DNA of 64,000 nucleotides from Phycisphaerae bacterium (GTDB lineage Bacteria > Planctomycetota > Phycisphaerae > Phycisphaerales > SM1A02). The position numbers and the translations under genes are program-made. Where the stretch lies: NCBI GenBank assembly GCA_016795035.1, contig JAEUIT010000068.1:1-64000 (forward strand), in the 5' to 3' direction. Below, one piece after another: positions 55,302-64,000 of this stretch; the first letter of the stretch is position 1; every line of letters starts with the position of its first letter. The notes below the pieces were generated by a model. The model ran no database searches and was not told the DNA's origin. It worked only from the letters and a program-made list of their open reading frames with translations.

Positions 55302-56292
55302 CGAATGCCTCCCGTCCCTTCATGATTCGGTCGCGCAGCGATTCGATCGAGATCGCGCCGTCGGCGCGCGGGAAGATCGGACGCTTCAGGTACGGATACA
55401 TCTCGGTGCGCAGATGCGCCCGCATGTCGTGTCCGATGCGCCGCTCCCGCTCGGCCCTTAGCGCCGCCACGTCGATCGGCGCGACGACCACCTTCTCGCC
55501 CGGGCCCGCGTCGGCCTGCGCGAGGATTCGTCCGTCATAGTCGACGACCATGCTGCCGCCCGGCCAACTGAAGGGCGGGTAACCCTCGAGCGTGGCGCCC
55601 TGGTTGGCTGCAACGACGAACATCGTGTTCTCCGCGGCGCGGGCGCGATTGAAGAGCGTCCACCAGTCCATCGGCGGCGTCGCGCCCCACGGATCCATGT
55701 AGGCCGAGACGCGAATCGCGATCTCGCAGCCGTTGAAGGCGAGTTGCCGCAGCGTTTCGGGAAAGAGCCAGTCGTAGCAGATCGCCGTGCCGATGCGCCC
55801 GATCTCGGTGTCGGCGACCGGGAACGCGTCGTCCACGAGCCCGGGCACGTCATGCGGGCTCGCGTGCACTTCCCACGGAATCCACGGATTCACCTTGCGG
55901 TACGTCGACACGATGCCGCTCGAATCGCCGTCCGGCCCGATGAGGCACGTCGTGTTGAACACGCGACCCGGCGCGCGCGGATGGCGCTCGATGAAGGAAC
56001 CCGTCTGAATCCAGATGCCGTGCTTCTTCGCGAGGCGTGCGTAGCGATCGGTGTGTTCGTTCGGAATCTCGACGGCGAGGTGACGGTCAAGCTCCGCCTC
56101 GGTGAGATACACCGGGGCCGCGTGCGCGAACTCGGGAAACGCGAAGAGACGCACGTCGAAGAACGGCTCGTAGCCCGCGAGCGTCGCTTCCACCATGGCA
56201 CTCATGCGCGTCACGCGCTCGCCGATCTCGTCGCGCCGTTGCGGGCATGCGAACGATGTCTGGCACGCCGCCGCGTAATAGCGATCAGGCAT
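55288..56292 (-). CDS. Carbon-nitrogen hydrolase (nitrilase superfamily)
   Basis: A 334-residue cytoplasmic amidase or nitrilase-like enzyme. The catalytic triad is Glu54 in FPEFAH, Lys133 in YRKVNPW and Cys172 in ICYDWLFPET. The flanking VFNTTCLIGPDG and NTMFVVAANQGA are typical. The substrate (an amide, a nitrile or a carbamoyl compound) cannot be told. The length is normal for the superfamily. It is the first gene of a leftward cluster and overlaps the start of the TPR/FG-GAP lipoprotein by 14 bp. Why an amidase is coupled to a set of exported redox-type proteins is not obvious. Confidence 0.85.
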   Translation of the reverse strand: MPDRYYAAACQTSFACPQRRDEIGERVTRMSAMVEATLAGYEPFFDVRLFAFPEFAHAAPVYLTEAELDRHLAVEIPNEHTDRYARLAKKHGIWIQTGSFIERHPRAPGRVFNTTCLIGPDGDSSGIVSTYRKVNPWIPWEVHASPHDVPGLVDDAFPVADTEIGRIGTAICYDWLFPETLRQLAFNGCEIAIRVSAYMDPWGATPPMDWWTLFNRARAAENTMFVVAANQGATLEGYPPFSWPGGSMVVDYDGRILAQADAGPGEKVVVAPIDVAALRAERERRIGHDMRAHLRTEMYPYLKRPIFPRADGAISIESLRDRIMKGREAFDAPR

Positions 56293-56835
56293 GTCCGCAT
56301 GCTATGGGAAGTGGATGCGCGAGCCGCGTGCGCGGTGCGATGCGGTGCGGAGGCGTCAGCGCGTCCGCAGACGAATCGAACGAGCCGCACGCTCGAGGAT
56401 CATCAGATCCGCCGGGTGCACGCTTCGCGCCCGCAATGGCGCCCCCGAGACCGACACTGACACCGACTCGTCCGCCGCGCGACGATCGTGCTCGCGCGTC
56501 GCGTCGCGGGCGCTGTCGCTTCGGCCGCTGGCGGGGCGCACGCGAAGCACGCCCTCGGCAAAGCCGGAGGCGCGGTTGGTGTCAGAGGCGGAGGCGGGCG
56601 AGCTGGAGCGCGGACTCATAGAGAGGACCGATCGACACGCTTCGCAGAAGCGATCGACGAACCGACGAACACATGTTCGGCAGCCCCTCGCCACGCGACG
56701 CAGATTCTCGTGCGATTTGTCACGAAATACCAAACAAACACCTGACAAACAGAAGATCGCCAGTACGATCGGCCCTTCTCGGTCCACGCAGCCTGACGAC
56801 TCCGCTGTCCGGACCCGCTGCCCGATCCTGTGCCG
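56293..56835. other. 543-bp intergenic region before uvrA
   Basis: No convincing gene. A leftward frame (56356-56787) is Arg/Ser-rich with no ribosome site and is probably chance. The stretch 56700-56770 is clearly less GC-rich than its surroundings and likely holds the uvrA promoter. TTTGTCA (56716-56722) and TGACAAA (56743-56749) form a spaced inverted repeat there. An SOS-box-like palindrome lies at 56666-56679. Confidence 0.5.
56666..56679. promoter_or_regulatory. SOS-box-like LexA operator upstream of uvrA
   Basis: CGAACACATGTTCG has perfect 6-bp arms (CGAACA and TGTTCG) around CA. It fits the Firmicute/Actinobacterial LexA box CGAACRNRYGTTCG at every position. It lies 157 bp before the uvrA ATG, consistent with DNA-damage control of uvrA. 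No lexA gene is in the window. Confidence 0.6.
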
Positions 56836-59800
56836 ATGTCGCCCCGCTCGCCTTCATCCGCCACGCCCCCGTCCGCCTCGCGCCCGCGTCGCGGCCGCGC
56901 CGTCAGCGCCGAACATCCGAGCGACGCCGACCGCACGCAGACCCCGCCCGCCGCCCCTGCGGACTGGCTCCGCGACTGGCAGAAGAAGGCGATTCGCGTG
57001 CGCGGGGCCCGTGAACACAACCTGAAAGATGTCGCACTCGACATCCCCCGCGATCGACTCGTGGTGATGACGGGCGTCTCGGGGAGCGGTAAGAGCTCGC
57101 TCGCCTTCGACACGATCTTTGCGGAGGGACAGCGGAAGTACATGGAGTCGCTCTCCGCGTACGCCCGCCAGTTCCTCGATCAGATGCAGAAGCCCGACGT
57201 CGAGTCGGTCGAAGGGCTTCCGCCGACGATCGCGATCGAGCAACGCACCGGCGGTCACACCCCGCGCTCGACCGTCGCCACCACGACCGAGATCTACGAC
57301 TACCTGCGTCTCCTCTTCGCCCGCTGCGGGCAGCCGACCTGCTGGCACGTCTCGGGCGAGGGCGCGAATCGCAAGGTCTGCGGAAAGCCGATCTCGGCGA
57401 CGAGCGCGTCGCAGATCGTCGCGACGCTCGTCGAGCACTTCCGCGATCGTCGCGCGATCCTCTGTGCCCCGATGGTGCGCGGCAAGAAGGGCTTTCACCG
57501 CGACGCGCTCGAAGCGATCCAGCGCCAGGGCTTCGTTCGTGCGCGCGTCGACGGGCAGCTCATCGACCTGCGCGACGCGCTCAAATCGCCCGGTGAGAAT
57601 CCGCTCAAGCTCGGCCGCTACGAAACGCACGACGTCGACGCCGTCATCGACCGCATCCAGATCTCGGCGGAGACGCGCCAGCGCCTCGCCGAGAGCGTCG
57701 AGACCGCGCTCAAGCTCGCCGATGGCAACGTCACGGTGTTGCTCGAGACGAAGGGCGACGCCAAGAGCGATGCCTCGGCCGCAGGGGCGTGGGACGAGCG
57801 CCGCTACAGCGAGAAGTTCGCCTGTGCGGATCACCCGGAGTGCTCGCTCGAAGAGCTCGAGCCGCGCCTCTTCTCGTTCAACTCGCCGCATGGCGCGTGT
57901 CCCTCGTGCGCGGGTCTCGGGCGCATCGCGGAGTTCGACGAGCGCCTCGTGATTCCCGACCCGCAGCGATCGCTGATGGACGGAGCGATCGAGCCGTGGC
58001 GGAAGAACGGGCCGCGGATGAACATCTGGTACAAGCGGCTCATTCGCGCCTTCTGCAAGTCGTTCGGCGCCGATGGCGCCGTCCCCTTTGCGAAACTTCC
58101 CGCGAAGACGCGGCGCATCCTTCTGCAAGGCACGACGCCCGACGAAGAAGAGAAGCTCGGCGTGTCGTGGGAGGGCGTGCTGCCCGGACTCAAGCGCCGC
58201 TACCAGGAGACGGAAAGCGAGATCGTCAAGGAACGGCTCGTCGAGTACATGAGCGACGCTCCGTGCCCTGCCTGCGACGGCAAGCGTCTCAAGCCCGCGG
58301 CGCTCGCGGTGCGGCTGCGCTCCGGTGCGCTTTTCCTCAACATCGCCGACGTCTGCGCCCTCAACGTCGAGAAGGCGACGGCGTTCTTCTCGACGCTCGA
58401 ACTGTCGAGGGAGGCGACGTCGATCGCGGCGCCGATCCTCAAGGAGATCCAGTCGCGTCTCGGCTTCCTCTCGAGCGTCGGCCTCGGCTACCTCTCGCTT
58501 GATCGCACGAGTTCGACGCTCTCGGGCGGCGAAGCGCAGCGCATCCGTCTGGCGACGCAAGTCGGCTCCGGCCTCGTCGGCGTCTGTTACGTCCTCGACG
58601 AACCCACGATCGGCCTGCACCAGCGCGACAACGATCGATTGGTCGCAACGCTGCGGCGCCTCTCCGACATCGGCAACACCGTGCTGGTCGTCGAACACGA
58701 CGAGGACATGATCCGGGCGAGCGACTGGGTCGTCGACGTCGGTCCTGGGCCAGGGCGCCACGGCGGCACAATCGTGGCGGAAGGAACGCCGACGATGGTG
58801 GCGTCGCATCCGACCTCCTTGACCGGCGCGTATCTCTCCGGGCGCCGCGAGATCTCGGTGCCGGAGAAACGGCGCCCGCTCGACCCCTCGAGGGCGATCG
58901 TGGTCAAGGGCGCGCGGGCGAACAACCTCCGCTCGATCGACGTCGCGTTCCCGCTCGGCGGACTCGTGTGCGTCACCGGCGTCTCGGGCTCGGGCAAGTC
59001 GACGCTCGTGAACGAGATCCTCCTGAAGTCCGCGCTCGTTGCCGTGAACGACGCGCGCATCGTGCCGGCGGCGCACGACAAGATCGTGGGCCTCGATCGC
59101 CTCACCCGTGTCGTCGAAGTCGATCAGTCGCCGATCGGCCGCACGCCGCGCTCAAATCCAGCGACCTACACCGGCATCTTCGACGAGATCCGCAAGCTCT
59201 TCGCGCTCACCACCGAGTCGAAGATCCGCGGCTATGAGCCAGGGCGCTTCTCGTTCAACGTGAAAGGCGGCCGCTGCGAGGACTGCCAAGGGCAAGGCGT
59301 GCGCCGCATCGAGATGCACTTCCTTCCCGACGTCTTCGTGACCTGCGACACCTGCAAGGGCGCCCGCTACAACCGCGAGACGCTCGAGGTGCGCTTCAAG
59401 CACAAGACGATCGCCGAAGTGCTCGACCTCACGATCGATGACGCCCTCCCCTTCTTCGAATCGCATCCCCGCATCCATCGCATGCTCGAGTGCCTGCGCG
59501 ACGTCGGCCTCGGCTACATGCAGCTTGGCCAAGCGTCGACGACGCTCTCGGGCGGCGAGGCGCAGCGCGTGAAGCTCGCCACCGAGCTCGGCATGACGAC
59601 GGCCAATCCGGTGCCGGGAACGAGCGCGCACACGCTCTACGTCCTCGACGAACCGACGACCGGCCTCCACTTCGACGACGTGCGCAAGCTGATCGGCGTC
59701 CTGCAGAAGCTCGCGGACGGCGGCCACACGCTCGTCGTGATCGAGCACAACCTCGACGTCATCAAGTGCGCCGACTGGATCATCGACCTCGGGCCGGAAG

Positions 59801-59913
59801 GCGGCGATCGCGGGGGCACGTTGCTCGCGACCGGAACGCCGGAGGCACTGGCGAAACATCCCACGAGCTTTACCGGCGCGTATCTCAAGCCGATGCTCGC
59901 CCGGAAGCGGTAA
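56836..59913 (+). CDS. uvrA: Excinuclease ABC subunit A
   Basis: A 1025-residue DNA-damage recognition ATPase of nucleotide excision repair. The two ABC modules are seen: Walker A GVSGSGKSSLAFDT and signature TLSGGEAQRIRLATQVGSGL for the first, GVSGSGKSTLVNEI and TLSGGEAQRVKLATELG for the second. Zinc sites are CADHPECS to GACPSCAGLG and GGRCEDCQGQG to CDTCKGARYN. The C-terminus and order are standard. The N-terminus carries ~45 extra Pro/Ser/Arg-rich residues before IRVRGAREHNLKDV, so translation may start later than the ATG at 56836 (a GTG two codons upstream is also possible). It is the longest octamer-free gene in the window. Confidence 0.95.
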   Translation: MSPRSPSSATPPSASRPRRGRAVSAEHPSDADRTQTPPAAPADWLRDWQKKAIRVRGAREHNLKDVALDIPRDRLVVMTGVSGSGKSSLAFDTIFAEGQRKYMESLSAYARQFLDQMQKPDVESVEGLPPTIAIEQRTGGHTPRSTVATTTEIYDYLRLLFARCGQPTCWHVSGEGANRKVCGKPISATSASQIVATLVEHFRDRRAILCAPMVRGKKGFHRDALEAIQRQGFVRARVDGQLIDLRDALKSPGENPLKLGRYETHDVDAVIDRIQISAETRQRLAESVETALKLADGNVTVLLETKGDAKSDASAAGAWDERRYSEKFACADHPECSLEELEPRLFSFNSPHGACPSCAGLGRIAEFDERLVIPDPQRSLMDGAIEPWRKNGPRMNIWYKRLIRAFCKSFGADGAVPFAKLPAKTRRILLQGTTPDEEEKLGVSWEGVLPGLKRRYQETESEIVKERLVEYMSDAPCPACDGKRLKPAALAVRLRSGALFLNIADVCALNVEKATAFFSTLELSREATSIAAPILKEIQSRLGFLSSVGLGYLSLDRTSSTLSGGEAQRIRLATQVGSGLVGVCYVLDEPTIGLHQRDNDRLVATLRRLSDIGNTVLVVEHDEDMIRASDWVVDVGPGPGRHGGTIVAEGTPTMVASHPTSLTGAYLSGRREISVPEKRRPLDPSRAIVVKGARANNLRSIDVAFPLGGLVCVTGVSGSGKSTLVNEILLKSALVAVNDARIVPAAHDKIVGLDRLTRVVEVDQSPIGRTPRSNPATYTGIFDEIRKLFALTTESKIRGYEPGRFSFNVKGGRCEDCQGQGVRRIEMHFLPDVFVTCDTCKGARYNRETLEVRFKHKTIAEVLDLTIDDALPFFESHPRIHRMLECLRDVGLGYMQLGQASTTLSGGEAQRVKLATELGMTTANPVPGTSAHTLYVLDEPTTGLHFDDVRKLIGVLQKLADGGHTLVVIEHNLDVIKCADWIIDLGPEGGDRGGTLLATGTPEALAKHPTSFTGAYLKPMLARKR

Positions 59914-59976
59914 GGACGATTCGGCCGAGGGAAGGAAACGCGGCGCGAACGAACGCCGATTCGATGGGAGGGACCG

Positions 59977-60732
59977 ATGGAGGATGCTCACAACGGTGTG
60001 GCGGGCCGCAACGCGCCGAGTTCGCCTCTGCAACCACTCTGCGTTGCAGCCGCACTTGTGATCGCCGTCACGGGCGCTCACGCCCATGCGGGGATGCTCG
60101 AGGTGAAGATCGGGGAGACGCTCGTCGGGGATCTGTGCGTGGTCGACGTCTACGTCACCGTGCCACACGCGGGCGGCCACATCATCAGCGTCTTCAACGC
60201 CTCCGTATCGATGGGCGGCGGGTTCGACACGCTCGTCCACAACGACTCGCTCGGCGGAACGTGGCTGCCGCAATACGCAACGGATGGCGCGATAGACACC
60301 TTCATCACCGTCGGCGGTGAGCCCGTGCCATCGAACGACACGTCGATCGACCCAACGTGGATGCCCGAGGGGGCCACGCAGCCAGGCATTTCGGACGGCG
60401 CGGGATGGTTCAACTCGAATCCCACGTCCTTCCAAGGTGCGCCGTCGCCGGTCGACCTGCATACGTTGGACGGCCGCGAGACGTACGTAGGCTTTGCCAC
60501 GCATGTCGCGCGATTCGTGTTCGCGCAGGATCCGGGCGGGCGCAGCCTGTCCTTGGCCGGCGGCGTCGCCTGGCAGGTCGCGCACGCCCCCACCGTCTTC
60601 GATTCGATCGAGTACGCAGGCGTCGTCGGCAACGTGCCCGGCCCGGCAGGCGCCGCGGCTTTCGTCGTCGGCCTCGCGTCACGGCCGTGCCGCGGCCGGG
60701 ACCGCCACTCACACGCACGCGCCACGGCGTGA
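59977..60732 (+). CDS. Small secreted protein, possibly PEP-CTERM-like
   Basis: A 251-residue exported protein with a signal peptide (LCVAAALVIAVTGAHA). The mature part is beta-rich (HIISVFNASVSMGGGFDTL, GRETYVGFATHVARFVFA) and resembles the small secreted domains of planctomycetes with no assigned function. Near the C-terminus, NVPGPAGAAAFVVGLASR resembles a PEP-CTERM motif plus membrane helix. The tail after it (PCRGRDRHSHARATA) is longer and less basic than usual, so the signal may be degenerate or the 3' end frameshifted. GGGAGGGACC lies just before the ATG. It follows uvrA by 63 bp on the same strand but is probably separately expressed. Confidence 0.6.
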   Translation: MEDAHNGVAGRNAPSSPLQPLCVAAALVIAVTGAHAHAGMLEVKIGETLVGDLCVVDVYVTVPHAGGHIISVFNASVSMGGGFDTLVHNDSLGGTWLPQYATDGAIDTFITVGGEPVPSNDTSIDPTWMPEGATQPGISDGAGWFNSNPTSFQGAPSPVDLHTLDGRETYVGFATHVARFVFAQDPGGRSLSLAGGVAWQVAHAPTVFDSIEYAGVVGNVPGPAGAAAFVVGLASRPCRGRDRHSHARATA

Positions 60733-61045
60733 AACGGGTGCATTCGCGACCGCGTCCGTTGACCACTTTTCGCTTGGTTATGGAGCTTCTCGTGGCAGAA
60801 TGGGGGGACCAGTGCGGATGCGCGGCGTCAGGCCACTCGCGACGTCCCCGCATCCCTCATCTCGCTTTGGACCATTGGGTGAATTGAGGCAGGCTCTCCT
60901 GCCCTCGTCTGTCGCGACGCGACCGCTGCGTGCGTTCGTTGCCGGTCGCGATGGTGAGCATGTCGGGCGTCGCCATCGGCCCCCACGTTGACTCGCCCCT
61001 GAGGTCCGCCTCCCGTCCGTCCCGTCGTCTTGCTTGGAGCCCTTC
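60733..61045. other. 313-bp intergenic region
   Basis: No gene seen. It contains an inverted repeat CGCGACCG (60918-60925) and CGGTCGCG (60943-60950). It ends in TGGAGCCCTTC, which supplies the ribosome site of the next gene. TTGACC at 60759 could be a -35 element but no fitting -10 was seen. Confidence 0.4.
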
Positions 61046-64000
61046 GTGAAAGACATGCGTTCGTCGTTGGTGGGACTCTCGATCGCGATCGCGTTCGGGA
61101 TGGTTGCGTCGTCGTCCATGGCGCAATGGCAGACTGCGTTCGTGAATTCGACATCGACGCGCCTCGTCATGAGTCCGTCGCTCCAGAACGACAACCTCGA
61201 GAAGGACTTCGGCTGGGGCGACTTCGACAACGACGGCGACGTCGACCTCATCTGCGTGCGCAAGTTCCCCGGCTCGGTGCAGGGCGGCTTCCCCGACATT
61301 CTTCTGATGAATGAAGGCGGCGTGCTCGTCGACCGCACGCAGGAGTACGGCACGGCGTCGCTCACGCCCGGCGACCTCGCGCTCAAGGCTAGCGTCAACG
61401 ATCGCGACGTGAAGGCGGTCGACATCAACCTCGACGGTTGGCTCGATCTCGTCACCGTCACGACGATGTCCGACCAAGTGAACGCGACGCTCGGTCAGCC
61501 GCGCGTCTACATGAACCTTGGCAACAACGGCAGCGGCCAGTGGCAGGGCTTCCGCTTCGAGGATGCGCGCATCCCGGAACTCTTCGCGAAGAACGGATCC
61601 GCCGCGAACCCGCGCGCGTGCGACTCGATCGTCGTCGACCTCACCGGCGACGGCTACCCCGACATCTTCTTCGTCGACTACGACACGCCGGAAACGAGCG
61701 GCACCGTCTGCATCGATTTGAACGGCGACGGCGACACCGGCGACGCGAACGAGTGCCAACAGTCCCCCGCCGAGACGACGACGAAGGACTACGACAACAA
61801 GTTCCTCGTGAACCAGGGAGCCGCGAACCCCGGCTTCTTCACCGACTCGACGACGACGCGCTTCACCTCGACGCAGCTCGCGTCCGCGTTCGGCAACGCG
61901 GTGAATGCCGGCGACTACAACGGCGACGGGTACCTCGACATCGCCCGCATCAATACGCTCACGTCGGGCCAGAACGTGAGCATCCTCTACGCGAAGGCTC
62001 CGCCGGCGCTTGGACTCTCGTTCAACGGCCCCGACAACATCTACGCGAACGCGCCGTACAACATCGCCACGGGCGACCTCAACAACGACGGCAAGCTCGA
62101 CCTCGTCGTCGTCGACGACAGCCAGGACCGCATCCTCATCAATAACGGCAACGGTGCCGACACGTTCGCCAACTTCACTTCGTACACGATCTCCGACAGC
62201 CTCGCGGAGTTCGGCAACTCGGTGCAGCTTGCCGATCTCGACAACGACGGCAAGCTCGACTGCCTCATCGCCGACGTCGACGCCGACCTTCCCTCCTTCT
62301 GCCCGACGACCGGTCGCCGCGCGCACATCTATCGCAACACTGGTGTCGTCGGCGGAACGCTCCTCGACGAGATCGGCGAGATCATTCCGAACGCCAGCCT
62401 CGGCGCCACGTTCGACTTCGCGCCGATCGACATCAACGGTGACGGGTGGAAGGACGTCGTCACGGGCCGCTGCTCGGGCATCGACGTCTGGATGAACAAT
62501 CCGCCGATCGGTCTTGCCTTCAGCTTCCCGCAAGGCGCGCCGCTGACCGTGAGCCCGACGTCGACGACCGCCTTCAACGTGACGCCGACGATCATCGGCG
62601 GCGGTCCGATCGTGAACGGCTCGCTCAAGCTGCACTACAGCATCAACGGCGGCGCGTGGGTCGAGACTGCGCTCACGGGTGGCCCCGTCACCTACAGCGC
62701 GACTCTGCCCGCCGTCGCGTGCGGCGGCCTCGTCGACTACTACCTGAGCGGCAAAATCGCCGCGAGTAACGCCACCTACACCGAGCCTCCGACCGCACCC
62801 GCCGACTTCTACACGGCATCTCCCGGGAGCGGCGAAGTGGTCGTCTATACGACCGAGTTCGAGAACGGCGTGGACGGCTGGACGACCTCGATCGTCGGCG
62901 CGAACGTCGGCGGCGCATGGGAACTCGGCGATCCCGTCGGCACCAACGTGACCGGCATTCCCGCCAACCCCGAGAACGACAATACGGCCGCTCCTGGCGT
63001 CAGCTGCTGGGTCACCGACAACGGCGCCGTCGGCGCCTCTGCGGCGACCAACGACCTCGACAACGGCCCGGTCATCCTGACGTCACCGACCTTCACGGTC
63101 GTGCCGGGATCGGTGATCGAGCTCAATTACTCGGCATGGGCGTACTGCAACGACGCCGCGCTGCCGGCGGAGGCGGACTTCCTCCTGGTCCAGTACTCCT
63201 ACGACGGCATCACCTGGACGACCGCTCGGTCGATCGGAACGACCGGCAGTACGTGGCAGACCTTCACCGACAGCTTCGGGCCGGTCACCTCGTCGACGCT
63301 GAGTATCCGCTTCAGCGCCGCCGATCCCGCCAACAACAGCACGACCGACTTCGGCGTCGACAGTCTCACGGTCTCGCGCACCACATGCTCGACCGGCCCC
63401 ACCTGCAACGGTGACTTGAATAACGACGGCTCGATCACCTGCGCCGATTTCCCGCTCCTCCTCGCGGCCGTCAATAACGGCGCGAACTACTGCGCCGATC
63501 TCAACAACGACGGCCTCGTCACGAACGCCGACATCACCACGTTCTACACGCTCCTCGGAAGCGGCGACTCGGACGGCGACCAGTGGCCGGATCTCTGCGA
63601 CAACTGTCCCGCCAGCGCGAACGCATCGCAGCTCGATACCGACGGCGACGGCGTCGGCAACTCCTGCGACGGCTGCCCCAACGATCCACTCAAGATCGCG
63701 CCCGGCGCCTGCGGCTGCGGCGTAGCCGACACGGACAGCGACGGCGACGGCGTCGCGAACTGCAACGACGGGTGCCCCAACGATCCGTTGAAGTCCTCTC
63801 CCGGAACCTGCGGCTGCGGGGTTGCGGACACCGACAGTGACGGCGACGGCGCCCCCAACTGCGTCGACGGCTGCCCCAACGATCCGGGCAAGACGGCGCC
63901 TGGTGCGTGCGGCTGCGGCTTCCCCGACACCGACAGCGACGGCGACGGTGTCGCGAACTGCGCAGACGGCTGTCCGAACGATCCGCTCAAGACGTCGCCC
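61046..64000 (+). CDS. Secreted FG-GAP protein with dockerin-like and Cys-rich calcium repeats (truncated by window end)
   Basis: At least 985 codons, open at the right edge. Translated directly from the GTG at 61046, which has GGAG about 6 bp upstream; an ATG three codons later is an alternative. Signal peptide: SIAIAFGMVASSSMAQ. FG-GAP loops follow (GDFDNDGDVDLICV, DINLDGWLDLVTV, DLTGDGYPDIFFV, GDYNGDGYLDIARIN, GDLNNDGKLDLVVVD, DLDNDGKLDCLIAD), then a beta-sandwich region (about 500-780) resembling carbohydrate- or surface-binding modules. Next are two dockerin-like loops (GDLNNDGSITCADFPLLLAA, ADLNNDGLVTNADITTFY). From about residue 850 a 33-residue Cys-rich unit repeats, CPNDPLKxxPGxCGCG then DTDSDGDGVANC, at least three times. 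Likely a surface or matrix protein. Confidence 0.75.
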   Translation, partial: MKDMRSSLVGLSIAIAFGMVASSSMAQWQTAFVNSTSTRLVMSPSLQNDNLEKDFGWGDFDNDGDVDLICVRKFPGSVQGGFPDILLMNEGGVLVDRTQEYGTASLTPGDLALKASVNDRDVKAVDINLDGWLDLVTVTTMSDQVNATLGQPRVYMNLGNNGSGQWQGFRFEDARIPELFAKNGSAANPRACDSIVVDLTGDGYPDIFFVDYDTPETSGTVCIDLNGDGDTGDANECQQSPAETTTKDYDNKFLVNQGAANPGFFTDSTTTRFTSTQLASAFGNAVNAGDYNGDGYLDIARINTLTSGQNVSILYAKAPPALGLSFNGPDNIYANAPYNIATGDLNNDGKLDLVVVDDSQDRILINNGNGADTFANFTSYTISDSLAEFGNSVQLADLDNDGKLDCLIADVDADLPSFCPTTGRRAHIYRNTGVVGGTLLDEIGEIIPNASLGATFDFAPIDINGDGWKDVVTGRCSGIDVWMNNPPIGLAFSFPQGAPLTVSPTSTTAFNVTPTIIGGGPIVNGSLKLHYSINGGAWVETALTGGPVTYSATLPAVACGGLVDYYLSGKIAASNATYTEPPTAPADFYTASPGSGEVVVYTTEFENGVDGWTTSIVGANVGGAWELGDPVGTNVTGIPANPENDNTAAPGVSCWVTDNGAVGASAATNDLDNGPVILTSPTFTVVPGSVIELNYSAWAYCNDAALPAEADFLLVQYSYDGITWTTARSIGTTGSTWQTFTDSFGPVTSSTLSIRFSAADPANNSTTDFGVDSLTVSRTTCSTGPTCNGDLNNDGSITCADFPLLLAAVNNGANYCADLNNDGLVTNADITTFYTLLGSGDSDGDQWPDLCDNCPASANASQLDTDGDGVGNSCDGCPNDPLKIAPGACGCGVADTDSDGDGVANCNDGCPNDPLKSSPGTCGCGVADTDSDGDGAPNCVDGCPNDPGKTAPGACGCGFPDTDSDGDGVANCADGCPNDPLKTSP

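Noticed and set aside
56356-56787. A minus-strand frame upstream of uvrA
   Set aside because: Arg/Ser-rich, no ribosome site, and it covers the SOS-like box and the AT-richer promoter region.

Overview
The window is high-GC DNA (roughly two thirds G+C) and is gene-dense. It reads like a chromosome segment of a Planctomycetota bacterium, most probably a Phycisphaerae-type lineage. The evidence is an ECF sigma factor overlapping a Ser/Thr kinase with tetratricopeptide repeats, secreted proteins carrying dockerin-like calcium loops that end in LLGAWG, a PEP-CTERM-type surface protein, CRTAC1/ASPIC-UnbV proteins, zinc-ribbon membrane proteins, and a rhomboid of the rhombosortase type next to a Gly-rich C-terminal sorting signal. 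No rRNA, tRNA, prophage, insertion sequence or CRISPR array was seen.

Layout. 1-8.5 kb: small secreted or unknown proteins, a secreted pullulanase (pulA) and an FG-GAP protein with an N-terminal dockerin-like pair, bounded by two copies of a composite intergenic repeat. 8.5-16.6 kb: two coupled zinc-ribbon membrane proteins, a secreted metzincin-like protease, a CgeB-like glycosyltransferase and a thioester-domain PEP-CTERM protein. 16.6-26.2 kb: housekeeping and envelope genes (class I aldolase, PPK2, patatin lipoprotein, DUF4105 protein, mnmA, RNase HII-like, S41 protease, DUF421). 26.2-27.1 kb: a non-coding cluster of eight 17-bp repeats, followed by fusA, an RsbU-type phosphatase and ribD. 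32-36.6 kb: a sigma-54 activator divergent from a VIT-VWA surface protein and its probable rhombosortase. 36.5-43.6 kb: a leftward run zinc-ribbon protein > sirtuin > ECF sigma > kinase-TPR > fhs, joined by 4-bp overlaps or short gaps. 43.7-46.8 kb: a large secreted beta-rich protein. 46.8-56.3 kb: a leftward cluster nitrilase > TPR/FG-GAP/ASPIC lipoprotein > pentahaem cytochrome with TPRs > CRTAC1 protein. 56.3-64 kb: uvrA behind an SOS-box-like palindrome, a small secreted protein and a truncated FG-GAP protein with Cys-rich repeats.

The most unusual signal belongs to no gene. The octamer CGTTGCAG occurs at least 65 times, about once per kb, on both strands (34 and 31). It falls in many reading frames and also in non-coding DNA, and usually sits in the longer context TCNNCGTTGCAGS. 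Base composition alone predicts two or three copies. Its density, length and lack of strand bias resemble DNA uptake sequences or the cyanobacterial HIP1 element, and I know of no such description for this group.

Other signals worth attention are the VIT-VWA/rhombosortase pair, long purine-rich inverted repeats at most convergent gene ends, the paired hairpins with a compensatory base-pair change, the 17-bp repeat cluster before fusA, and the multihaem/CRTAC1/nitrilase cluster. All functions are inferred from sequence motifs read by eye; no database search was run.
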